A stretch of 64,000 nt of DNA, taken from positions 107,277-171,276 of the forward strand of contig NZ_JBEAAM010000007.1 of the NCBI RefSeq assembly GCF_040066175.1, given 5' to 3'. The notes below the pieces were generated by a model, which saw only the letters and a program-made list of their open reading frames with translations, was not told where the DNA came from and ran no database searches. How positions within the stretch are numbered: position 1 is the first letter of the stretch; each line of letters opens with the position of its first letter. Position numbers and translations under genes: made by a program. Below are positions 1 through 7,699 of this stretch, one piece after another. This DNA comes from Solimonas sp040066175. Lineage in GTDB: Bacteria; Pseudomonadota; Gammaproteobacteria; Nevskiales; Nevskiaceae.

Positions 1-163
1 CGGTCGCACGGGCCTGTGGATGCGGAAAGCGGTCGGGCTTGACCAGCACCAGCTCGGTCAGCCCCATCGTCAGCATCGCGCGCGCGCTGGCGCCGATGTT
101 GCCGGGATGCTGGGTCGAAACCAGGACGATGCGGATGCGGGACAGCGGGTCGGGCAGACTCAT
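1..163 (-). CDS. trmJ: tRNA (cytidine/uridine-32-2'-O)-methyltransferase TrmJ, N-terminal fragment
   Basis: Only the first 54 codons lie in the window; the gene runs off the left edge. The reverse-strand translation opens with MSLPDPLSRIRIVLVSTQHP and continues with an N-I-G-A-S-A-R-A-M segment. This is the amino-terminal signature of SPOUT-class TrmJ enzymes, which 2'-O-methylate position 32 of tRNA anticodon loops using S-adenosylmethionine. The ATG is the only good start. The gene is divergent from suhB, 55 bases away, an arrangement common in gammaproteobacteria. The assignment rests on the N-terminal motif and neighbourhood, because the knotted C-terminal domain cannot be seen. Confidence 0.85.
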   Translation of the reverse strand, partial: MSLPDPLSRIRIVLVSTQHPGNIGASARAMLTMGLTELVLVKPDRFPHPQARAT

Positions 164-218
164 CGTGATATTCTAGTGCTCTCGCTTTCCCCGCTCCTTT
201 TTCAGTTCCCGGCCCGTC

Positions 219-1022
219 ATGCACCCGCTGGTCAACATCGCCGTGATGGCCGCGCGCGCGGCCGGCAATTTCATCATGCGCCACTACGACCGGGCCGATC
301 AGCTCCAGGTCGAGCGCAAGAGCCGCAACGATTTCGTCAGCCAGGTCGATCGCGGCGCGGAGGCGGAGATCATCCGCGCGATCCGCAAGGCCTATCCCGA
401 CCACGCGATCCTGGCCGAAGAGTCCGGTTCCCATGACGGCGCGCGCGGCGCGTCGGACGTGACCTGGATCGTCGATCCCCTCGACGGCACGACCAACTTC
501 CTGCACCGCATCCCGCATTTCGCGGTATCGATCGGCGTCCAGGTCAGGGACCGCCTCGAACACGGCGTGATCTACGCCCCGGCGACGCAGGATCTGTACT
601 GCGCCAGCCGCGGCGAAGGCGCGTTGCTCAACAACCGCAAGCTCCGCGTCAGCGCCTGCAAGGAGCTGTCGCAGGCGCTGATCGGCACCGGAGTGCCGCT
701 GCGCGAGGAATTTCTCGACCGTTACCTGCCGATGCTGCGCAATGTCGCCGCGCACACGGCCGGCGTGCGCCGCGCCGGCGCGGCTTCGCTGGACCTTGCC
801 TATGTCGCCGCCGGACGGCTCGAAGGTTTCTGGGAATTCAACCTCAAGCCCTGGGACATGGCGGCCGGCATCGTGCTGGTGCAGGAAGCTGGCGGCGTCG
901 TGCGCGAACTGGACGGCGAGCCCGATCCGCTGACCACCGGCAACGTCGTCGCCAGCACGATCCACCTGATCGACCCGGTGTCCGAACTGCTGCCGCGCCG
1001 GCCGCGTCCCGCGCAGGTCTGA
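219..1022 (+). CDS. suhB: Inositol-1-monophosphatase family protein SuhB
   Basis: A 267-residue protein of the Mg2+-dependent IMPase family. It hydrolyses myo-inositol-1-phosphate in vitro, and the E. coli homologue also acts in rRNA antitermination and ribosome biogenesis. The metal-binding residues are visible: the acidic pair of AEES near residues 66-69, DPLDGTT at 86-92, and WD at 212-213 in WDMAAG. The length is normal for SuhB. It is divergent from trmJ, and rfbB begins 3 bases after its stop, so it is probably cotranscribed with the rhamnose genes. The family call is secure; which cellular role dominates here cannot be read from sequence. Confidence 0.93.
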   Translation: MHPLVNIAVMAARAAGNFIMRHYDRADQLQVERKSRNDFVSQVDRGAEAEIIRAIRKAYPDHAILAEESGSHDGARGASDVTWIVDPLDGTTNFLHRIPHFAVSIGVQVRDRLEHGVIYAPATQDLYCASRGEGALLNNRKLRVSACKELSQALIGTGVPLREEFLDRYLPMLRNVAAHTAGVRRAGAASLDLAYVAAGRLEGFWEFNLKPWDMAAGIVLVQEAGGVVRELDGEPDPLTTGNVVASTIHLIDPVSELLPRRPRPAQV

Positions 1023-1025
1023 TTC

Positions 1026-2090
1026 ATGGCCCGCACGCTGCTCATCACCGGCGGCGCGGGCTTCATCGGCTCGGCGCTGATCCGTCACCTGCTGCGCAAC
1101 AGCGAGGTGCAGATCGTCAACGTCGACAAGCTGACTTACGCGGCCAGCCTCGAAGCCCTGGAGGACGCGCCGCAGAATCCGCGCTACCGCTTCGAAAAGG
1201 CCGACATCTGCGACGCGGCGGCGATGGCGCGCTTGTTCGAGACCTACCGGCCCGACGGCGTGATCCACCTCGCGGCGGAGTCGCACGTCGATCGCTCGAT
1301 CGACGGACCGGCCGAGTTCATCCAGACCAATATCGTCGGCACCTTCCGCTTGCTGGAAGCCGCTCTGGCCCACTGGCAGCAACTGGACGTGCCGACGCGC
1401 AAGTCGTTCCGCTTCCACCACGTCTCGACCGACGAGGTGTACGGCACGCTCGGTGACACCGGCCTGTTCACCGAGACCACGCCCTATGCGCCGAACTCGC
1501 CGTACTCGGCGAGCAAGGCCGGCTCGGACCAGCTGGTGCGTGCCTGGCACCACACCTACGGGCTGCCGGTGGTCATCACCAACTGCTCCAACAACTACGG
1601 GCCGTACCAGTTCCCCGAGAAGCTGATCCCGCTGATGATCCTCAACGCGCTCGAGGGCAAGCCGCTGCCGGTGTACGGCACCGGCGCCAACGTGCGTGAC
1701 TGGCTCTACGTCGAGGACCATGCGCGCGCCTTGCAGGTGGTGTTCGAGCGCGGCCGCGTCGGCGAGCAGTACAACATCGGCGGGCACAACGAGAAGCGCA
1801 ACCTCGACCTGGTTGAACAGCTGTGCGCGCTGCTCGACGAACTGCGGCCGCGCGCGGACCGGTCTCCGCACCGCGGACTGATCACCTTCGTCGAGGACCG
1901 CAAGGGGCACGATCTGCGTTACGCGATCGACGCCGGCAAGATCGAGCGCGAACTCGGCTGGACGCCGGCCGAGACGTTCGAGTCCGGCATCCGCAAGACC
2001 GTGCAGTGGTATCTGGCCAATCAGGACTGGTGCCGCACCGTGCAGGCACGCGGCTACGCGCGCCAGCGCCTGGGGCTCGGGAGAAAGTAG
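1026..2090 (+). CDS. rfbB: dTDP-glucose 4,6-dehydratase
   Basis: A 354-residue short-chain dehydrogenase/reductase that converts dTDP-glucose to dTDP-4-keto-6-deoxyglucose, the second step of dTDP-L-rhamnose synthesis. The NAD-binding glycine motif GGAGFIG lies at residues 9-15. The catalytic YSASK (Tyr-x3-Lys) and the DEVYG strand are present. The length matches RmlB enzymes. It lies between suhB and rfbA, with rfbA starting on the base after its stop. The order B-A-C-D is a complete rhamnose operon. The product feeds O-antigen, exopolysaccharide or rhamnolipid synthesis, but the window does not show which. Confidence 0.97.
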   Translation: MARTLLITGGAGFIGSALIRHLLRNSEVQIVNVDKLTYAASLEALEDAPQNPRYRFEKADICDAAAMARLFETYRPDGVIHLAAESHVDRSIDGPAEFIQTNIVGTFRLLEAALAHWQQLDVPTRKSFRFHHVSTDEVYGTLGDTGLFTETTPYAPNSPYSASKAGSDQLVRAWHHTYGLPVVITNCSNNYGPYQFPEKLIPLMILNALEGKPLPVYGTGANVRDWLYVEDHARALQVVFERGRVGEQYNIGGHNEKRNLDLVEQLCALLDELRPRADRSPHRGLITFVEDRKGHDLRYAIDAGKIERELGWTPAETFESGIRKTVQWYLANQDWCRTVQARGYARQRLGLGRK

Positions 2091-2966
2091 ATGAAGGGGA
2101 TCATCCTGGCGGGCGGCAGCGGCACGCGCCTGTACCCGGTCACGCAGGCGGTGTCCAAGCAGCTGCTGCCGGTCTACGACAAGCCGATGATCTATTACCC
2201 GCTGACGACGCTGATGCTCGCCGGCATCCGCGAGATCCTGGTGATCTCGACGCCGCAGGACACGCCGCGCTTCGAGGCGCTGCTCGGCGACGGCCGCCAG
2301 TGGGGCCTTTCGCTGTCCTACGCGGTCCAGCCGAGTCCGGACGGCCTCGCGCAGGCCTTCCTGATCGGCGAACGCTTCATCGACGGCGACGCCTGCGCGC
2401 TGGTGCTCGGCGACAACCTGTTCTACGGCCACGACCTCGCGCCCGCGCTCAGGCGCGCGGCCGCACGGCGTGCCGGCGCCACCGTGTTCGCCTACCCCGT
2501 CACCGACCCCGAACGCTACGGCGTGGTCGAGTTCGGGGGCGACGGCAAGGTCGTCTCCATCGAGGAAAAGCCGGCGCGACCGAAGTCGCGCTACGCCGTC
2601 ACCGGCCTGTACTTCTACGACGCGGACGTCGTGAAACTGGCGCGCCAGATCCGGCCGTCACCGCGCGGCGAACTCGAAATCACCGACCTCAACCGGCTGT
2701 ATCTCGAACGCGACGCGCTGCAGGTCGAACTGATGGGCCGCGGCATGGCCTGGCTCGACACCGGCACGCACGATTCGCTGCTCGACGCCGGCACCTTCAT
2801 CCAGACGCTGGAGAAGCGCCAGGGCCTGAAGATCGCCTGCCCGGAGGAAGTCGCCTACCGCAGCGGCTTCATCGACGCCGCGCAGCTGCGCCGCCTGGCC
2901 GAACCGCTGCTCAAGAGCGGCTACGGCGCCTACCTGCTGCGCATGCTCGAGGAGAAGATCTTCTGA
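2091..2966 (+). CDS. rfbA: Glucose-1-phosphate thymidylyltransferase
   Basis: A 291-residue nucleotidyltransferase making dTDP-glucose from dTTP and glucose-1-phosphate, the first and feedback-controlled step of the rhamnose pathway. The nucleotide-binding signature GGSGTRLYPVT is at residues 8-18, followed by the SKQLLPVYDKPMIYYPL region and a GDN metal motif near residue 110. The start codon directly follows the rfbB stop. The stop overlaps the rfbC start by one base (TGATG), indicating translational coupling. The length and motifs are those of standard RmlA. Confidence 0.97.
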   Translation: MKGIILAGGSGTRLYPVTQAVSKQLLPVYDKPMIYYPLTTLMLAGIREILVISTPQDTPRFEALLGDGRQWGLSLSYAVQPSPDGLAQAFLIGERFIDGDACALVLGDNLFYGHDLAPALRRAAARRAGATVFAYPVTDPERYGVVEFGGDGKVVSIEEKPARPKSRYAVTGLYFYDADVVKLARQIRPSPRGELEITDLNRLYLERDALQVELMGRGMAWLDTGTHDSLLDAGTFIQTLEKRQGLKIACPEEVAYRSGFIDAAQLRRLAEPLLKSGYGAYLLRMLEEKIF

Positions 2967-3517
2967 TGAACGCGATCCCGACCGCGCTCGCCGGTGTCGT
3001 CATTCTCGAACCCAAAGTCTTCGGCGACGATCGCGGCTTCTTCTTCGAGGCCTTCCATGCGCGCCGTTTCGCGGAGCTGACCGGCTGCACCGATCCGATG
3101 GTGCAGGACAACCACTCGCGCTCGGCGCGCGGCGTGCTGCGCGGCCTGCACTACCAGCTGCCGCCGATGGCTCAGGGCAAGCTGGTGCGCGTCGTCAGCG
3201 GCGAGATCTACGACGTCGCCGTCGATATCCGCCGCGGCTCGCAGACCTTCGGGCAGTGGGTCGGCGTGACCCTGTCCGCCGACAACAAGCGCCAGCTGTG
3301 GATCCCGCCCGGCTTCGCCCATGGTTTCTGCGTGACCTCGGACAACGCGGACGTGATCTACAAGGTCACCGCCTACTACTCGCCGGAACACGACCGCGGC
3401 ATCCGCTGGAACGACCCCGCGATCGGCATTGCATGGCCGCTCGCCGGTGCGCAGCCGCTGCTGTCGGGCAAGGATGGCACTGCGCCGCTGCTCGGAGAGG
3501 CAGAGGTGTTTGCGTGA
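2966..3517 (+). CDS. rfbC: dTDP-4-dehydrorhamnose 3,5-epimerase
   Basis: A 183-residue cupin-fold epimerase producing dTDP-4-keto-L-rhamnose. The family signature RGVLRGLHYQ, with the catalytic base His62, and the PPGFAHGF segment are visible. The ATG overlapping the rfbA stop is chosen because it gives the canonical RmlC N-terminus. The same frame stays open far upstream, but only as an antiparallel-type shadow of rfbA. This is the third gene of the operon; rfbD follows after a 37-base gap. Confidence 0.96.
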   Translation: MNAIPTALAGVVILEPKVFGDDRGFFFEAFHARRFAELTGCTDPMVQDNHSRSARGVLRGLHYQLPPMAQGKLVRVVSGEIYDVAVDIRRGSQTFGQWVGVTLSADNKRQLWIPPGFAHGFCVTSDNADVIYKVTAYYSPEHDRGIRWNDPAIGIAWPLAGAQPLLSGKDGTAPLLGEAEVFA

Positions 3518-3554
3518 GCTTGCCGTCCTCCGCAGAAAACGAGGGAGTCGTCAG

Positions 3555-4421
3555 ATGAGATCCGTCCTCGTCACCGGGTGCAAGGGCCAGCTGGGGATCG
3601 AACTCTCACGCAGCCCGCCCGCCGGCACCGAGACTCACGGCGTCGATCTGCCGGAACTCGACATCACCGACGCCACCGCGGTCATGCGCCACCTCGAATC
3701 CCTGCGCCCACAGGTGGTGATCAACTGCGCCGCGTACACCGCGGTCGACCGCGCCGAGTCGGACGCCGATGCGGCGTTCCGGGTCAACCGCGACGGCGCG
3801 CGCAACCTCGCACTCGCGGCCACCCGGATCGGCGCACGCATCGTTCACATATCGACCGACTTCGTGTTCGATGGCTGCAAGTCCTCGCCATACCTGCCGG
3901 ACGACGCACCGTCGCCGCTGGGCGTCTATGGTCAGAGCAAGCTGGAGGGCGAACGGGGCGTGCTCGACGCCGCAGCTTCCGCCCTCGTCGTGCGCACCGC
4001 GTGGCTGTATTCCGCGCACGGCAGCAACTTCGTCAAGACGATGCTGCGCCTGATGCAGGAGAAGCCGGAACTGCGCGTCGTCGCCGACCAGATCGGCACG
4101 CCGACCGCGGCGACCTCGCTGGCGCGCGCGCTGTGGGCGCTGCTGGAAGCGAACGCCCCCGCGGGGATCTATCACTTTTCCGATGCCGGCGCCGCGAGCT
4201 GGTACGACCTCGCCTGCGCCGTCCGCGAACTGGCGCTGCCGCATCTCGCTGCGACGCCGGCACCGATCGTGCCGATCCGCACGCAGGACTACCCGACGCC
4301 GGCGCGCCGGCCGGCGTACAGCGTGCTCGACAAGACCGCGACCTGGGCGCTGATCGGCAACGGCCGGCACTGGCGCGAACCGCTGGCGGAAGTCGTCAAC
4401 GCGCTGCTGGCTGCACGTTGA
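3555..4421 (+). CDS. rfbD: dTDP-4-dehydrorhamnose reductase
   Basis: A 288-residue NAD(P)H-dependent reductase performing the last step to dTDP-L-rhamnose. It has an N-terminal GCKGQLG nucleotide-binding loop, an STDFVFDG segment and the catalytic YGQSK (Tyr-x3-Lys). The ATG is chosen because the protein then starts MRSVLVTG, as RmlD proteins do, and a purine-rich GAGGGAG lies just upstream. The 3' end overlaps the convergent glutamine-amidotransferase gene by 26 bases. This completes the rhamnose pathway in this operon. Confidence 0.96.
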   Translation: MRSVLVTGCKGQLGIELSRSPPAGTETHGVDLPELDITDATAVMRHLESLRPQVVINCAAYTAVDRAESDADAAFRVNRDGARNLALAATRIGARIVHISTDFVFDGCKSSPYLPDDAPSPLGVYGQSKLEGERGVLDAAASALVVRTAWLYSAHGSNFVKTMLRLMQEKPELRVVADQIGTPTAATSLARALWALLEANAPAGIYHFSDAGAASWYDLACAVRELALPHLAATPAPIVPIRTQDYPTPARRPAYSVLDKTATWALIGNGRHWREPLAEVVNALLAAR

Positions 4422-5223
4422 GCACGCGTCCGCCGCGGATCGCCAACACCTCGCCTTCGGCCAGCGGCCGCCAGCCGGCTTCATCCGTCAGCGGCACACT
4501 GGCGACGAGCGCCACGTCCTGCGCGCCGCTGGCGGCGGCGCCGATCTCCAGCCCCGGCACTTCGACGCGGGCCATCTCGAGCGGACAGTGCCGTTCGAGC
4601 AGGTGCAGGCCCGGTGGTTCGATCCGCCCCGGTGCCTGCGTGCGCCGGTGTGCGTGCACGAACAGCAGGTCACCGTCGCAGTAAAGAAAATTCGCCGGCC
4701 CGAGAGGACGCAGCAGCGCGGCCAGCTCGACGACGACGGCCAGTCGGTCCGCCGCCGGGGGCATCCCCTCGCTCGCCAGCCACAAGGGGCGCAGACGCTG
4801 CAGCAGCAGGCAGAACGCCAGCTCCGAATCGGTCTCGCCGACCGGCAGTGGCCCGTCGCGGCGAAGCATCGGCTGCAGCGGCTCGATGCGCAGGGCGCCA
4901 TTGTGCGCGAACAGGTGCATGCGCCCGCCCAGTTCGCGCTGGAACGGCTGCGTGTTGCGCAAGGCCCTGTCGCCGCGCGTCGCCAGGCGGATGTGCGCGA
5001 TGACCCGGTCGCTGGAGAACGGCACCTCGTGCAGCAGACGCGCGCAGGAACTCGCCACCGCAGGCCCGGCTTCGCGGATCACGCGCACGTCGCCATCGAC
5101 GTAATAGCCGATACCCCAGCCGTCCGCGTGCGGAGCCGTGCCGCCGCCGTGCCGCGCAAACTCGGCGAACGAATAGCGCACCGTCGCCGGCAGCCGGCTC
5201 GACATCGCAAACAGTTCACACAT
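4396..5223 (-). CDS. Class II glutamine amidotransferase (YafJ-like)
   Basis: A 275-residue Ntn-hydrolase fold protein. The start gives MCELFAMS, so after methionine removal Cys2 becomes the N-terminal nucleophile that hydrolyses glutamine. HADGWGIGYY, HIRLATRG and FAHNGAL are the standard glutaminase segments. No synthetase domain is attached, as in the YafJ/YafJ-like group, whose acceptor substrate is unknown. It is convergent with rfbD and divergent from the fatty-acid desaturase. The upstream extension of this frame runs into the desaturase complement and is rejected because Cys must be residue 2. Confidence 0.9.
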   Translation of the reverse strand: MCELFAMSSRLPATVRYSFAEFARHGGGTAPHADGWGIGYYVDGDVRVIREAGPAVASSCARLLHEVPFSSDRVIAHIRLATRGDRALRNTQPFQRELGGRMHLFAHNGALRIEPLQPMLRRDGPLPVGETDSELAFCLLLQRLRPLWLASEGMPPAADRLAVVVELAALLRPLGPANFLYCDGDLLFVHAHRRTQAPGRIEPPGLHLLERHCPLEMARVEVPGLEIGAAASGAQDVALVASVPLTDEAGWRPLAEGEVLAIRGGRVLNVQPAAR

Positions 5224-5385
5224 GGTGCCTCGTGCCGCTCCAGGTCCACCGGACGGTTCGATCGTGGCGGGCACCACCCGCGACGCATTGATCCAGGTCA
5301 ACCCGGCGCTGCGGCAGGCCCGCAATCCTCGCCGCCGACGCACCGCCGCCGCGGCTCGCTGCCGCCCACCCGCACCCGTATTCCC

Positions 5386-6450
5386 ATGTCCGCCACGATC
5401 GAAGAAACGACGGAATCCCTGCAGCTCGCCGAACTGCGCAAGACCAGCCTGCGCGAAGTCCGCGCACACATCGACCCGGCCTGCGAGCAGCGCTCGATGC
5501 CACGCACCTTCGGTCCGCTGGCGCTGGACTTCGCCTTGTACGCCGTCTGCATCACGGTCGCGCTGTCCGCCGACACGCTGTGGCTGAAGCTGCTCGGCGG
5601 ACTGGGCGCCGGCTGCTGCGTCGCCTTCCTGTTCGTCTGGGCGCACGACGCCGCGCACGGTGCGCTGTTCGAGAACCGCCGCATCGCCGAACTGTTCGGC
5701 ACATTGGCGATGCTGCCGTCGCTGAACATGTACCGGCTGTGGGCCTTCGGCCACAACCGCGTGCACCACGGCTTCACCTCGCTGTCGACGCTCGACTGGA
5801 TCTGGCGGCCGTGGACGCCGGAAGAGTACGCCGCGGCGTCTCCGGCCCGGCGCAGGCTGTACCGCATTGAGCGCACGCCCTGGGGCTGCGCGCTGCATTA
5901 CCTGATCCACGTCTGGTGGACGCGCATGGTGCGCTTCAACCCCGGCCAGACGGCGGACGAACGAACGCGCATGCGCAACAACAAGCTGCTGACGCTGGTG
6001 TTCGCGCTGGCCGCTTCGGCACTGGCCTGGACCTACGGCGGCGGCATCGCTGGCGTGCTGTGCGCGGTGATCCTGCCATTCATCGTCTTCAACTACTTCA
6101 TCGCACTGTTCATCTACCTGCACCACACGCATCCGGACATCCCGTTCTTCGTGCAGCGCGAGCAGTGGAGTCCGGCGATCGCGCAGCTGTACTGCAGCAC
6201 GGTCGTGCGCTTCTCGTGGCTGATGGAAACGCTCACGCACAACATCATGATCCACGTCCCCCACCACGTGAATCCGCACATCCCGTATTACCGGCTGCCG
6301 CAGGCCTACGCCGACCTCAAGGCGCACTACGCCCGCTACATCCACGAGTACCGCTTCACCTGGAACGGACTGTTCGACACCTTCCGTCGCTGCAAGCTGT
6401 TCGACTACGAACAGCGCCGCTGGTCCGGCTACGAGACTGCGCCCGTCTGA
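5386..6450 (+). CDS. Membrane fatty-acid desaturase
   Basis: A 354-residue integral membrane di-iron desaturase. The three histidine boxes are HDAAH (87-91), HNRVHH (123-128) and HVPHH (290-294). A further HHTH lies at 246-249. Hydrophobic stretches near 45-60, 71-86, 201-216 and 223-245 are candidate membrane spans. Box spacing resembles DesA-type acyl-lipid desaturases, but related enzymes hydroxylate or act on other lipids, so regiospecificity is not assigned. No ferredoxin or reductase gene is adjacent. A shared upstream region of 162 bases separates it from the divergent amidotransferase gene. Confidence 0.88.
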   Translation: MSATIEETTESLQLAELRKTSLREVRAHIDPACEQRSMPRTFGPLALDFALYAVCITVALSADTLWLKLLGGLGAGCCVAFLFVWAHDAAHGALFENRRIAELFGTLAMLPSLNMYRLWAFGHNRVHHGFTSLSTLDWIWRPWTPEEYAAASPARRRLYRIERTPWGCALHYLIHVWWTRMVRFNPGQTADERTRMRNNKLLTLVFALAASALAWTYGGGIAGVLCAVILPFIVFNYFIALFIYLHHTHPDIPFFVQREQWSPAIAQLYCSTVVRFSWLMETLTHNIMIHVPHHVNPHIPYYRLPQAYADLKAHYARYIHEYRFTWNGLFDTFRRCKLFDYEQRRWSGYETAPV

Positions 6451-6528
6451 ATCCGGCGTCGGCACGCTCTGGCGCCCGGCAGCGGGCTGTTACGCTCGGC
6501 TACCGTACTTGCGCACCGGAGCCGTCGC

Positions 6529-7623
6529 ATGGAAGCGCTCAACCGCCAGCTGGGAGTGCTGCACGAGGAGGTGCAGCGCCATTTCCCGCATGTCCGGCGC
6601 ATCTCGGTGGTGCTGCACGACGCGCAGACCGACGAGCTGCGCACGTTCCTGTACAGCCCGGCGGACACGACGCCGATCTCGCACTACCGCACGACACTGA
6701 CCTCGGCCCACTGGCTCGACAGCCTCCGCCGCAGCCGCGAGAAGCGCGTCATCGCGGACCTGCAGGCCGTCGAACTCGGCGAGCAGGCGCACTCGCGCGC
6801 CATCGCCGCGGCCGGCTTCCGTTCCAGCTACACGGTGCCGCTGTACGACGGCGCGCGCTTCGTCGGCTTCGTCTTTTTCAATGCCGACACGCCCCACGCG
6901 TTCGACGCGCGGGTGACGGCGCAGCTCGACCTGTTCGTGCAGATCATCGCGCTGATGATCGACCGCAAGCTCAAGTCCATCGCGACGCTGACCGGCGGCA
7001 TGCAGCTGCTGCGCGAGATCTCCTACCTGCGCAACGACGAGACCGGCAGCCACCTGAGCCGCATGGCGCATTACTCCGGACTGATCGCGCGCGCGCTGGC
7101 CGGCACGCTCGGGCGCGACGACGACTGGGTCGAACACGTGCAACTGTTCGCGCCGATGCACGACATCGGCAAGATCACCACGCCAGACGCGGTCCTGCTC
7201 AAGCCAGGCTCGCTGGCCGAGCGCGAACTCGCGGTCATGCGCCAGCACCCGCTCAAGGGCGAGATCATTCTGAGGAAGCTGCTCGACGACCTGCAGCTGG
7301 CCGACATGCCCTACGTCGGCGGCCTGCTGGCCATCGCGCGCAACCATCACGAACGCTGGGACGGGCGCGGCTATCCCGACGGGCTCGCCGGCGCGGCGAT
7401 TCCGGTCGAGGCGCGCATCGTCACCGTCGCCGACGTCTTCGACGCCCTGACCAGCGCGCGCTGCTACAAGCCCGCCTGGACGCTGGAACGGTCCTTCGCC
7501 TATCTGCGCGACCAATCCGGCCACCAGTTCGATCCCGCCTGCGTGGCCGCCTTCCTCGATCAGCAGGACGAGGTGCTGCGCATCCGCGCGATCTTCCCGC
7601 AGGCCTCGTCGGACGCGACCTGA
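6529..7623 (+). CDS. GAF-like plus HD-GYP domain cyclic-di-GMP phosphodiesterase
   Basis: A 364-residue cytoplasmic protein with no signal peptide or membrane segment. Residues about 20-150 look like a GAF-type sensory domain. The C-terminal half is an HD-GYP domain with HDIGK (His211-Asp212), HHE at 273-275 and DGRGYP at 278-283. These residues bind the metals in enzymes that degrade cyclic-di-GMP to pGpG/GMP. All signature residues are intact, so an active phosphodiesterase is likely. The sensory ligand is unknown. It is followed after 76 bases by the large penicillin-binding protein, possibly cotranscribed. Confidence 0.88.
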   Translation: MEALNRQLGVLHEEVQRHFPHVRRISVVLHDAQTDELRTFLYSPADTTPISHYRTTLTSAHWLDSLRRSREKRVIADLQAVELGEQAHSRAIAAAGFRSSYTVPLYDGARFVGFVFFNADTPHAFDARVTAQLDLFVQIIALMIDRKLKSIATLTGGMQLLREISYLRNDETGSHLSRMAHYSGLIARALAGTLGRDDDWVEHVQLFAPMHDIGKITTPDAVLLKPGSLAERELAVMRQHPLKGEIILRKLLDDLQLADMPYVGGLLAIARNHHERWDGRGYPDGLAGAAIPVEARIVTVADVFDALTSARCYKPAWTLERSFAYLRDQSGHQFDPACVAAFLDQQDEVLRIRAIFPQASSDAT

Positions 7624-7699
7624 TGCACCGGTCGCGGTTCCCGGCGCACCCGATGCAGAATCTCCTATCGACATAAACCTCCGACGGCCAGGACGGCCC

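Noticed and set aside
1823..2965. Extension of the rfbC frame far upstream across rfbB and rfbA
   Set aside because: The upstream part is out-of-frame rfbB/rfbA sequence rich in Arg and Gly; the epimerase domain begins at the overlapping ATG.
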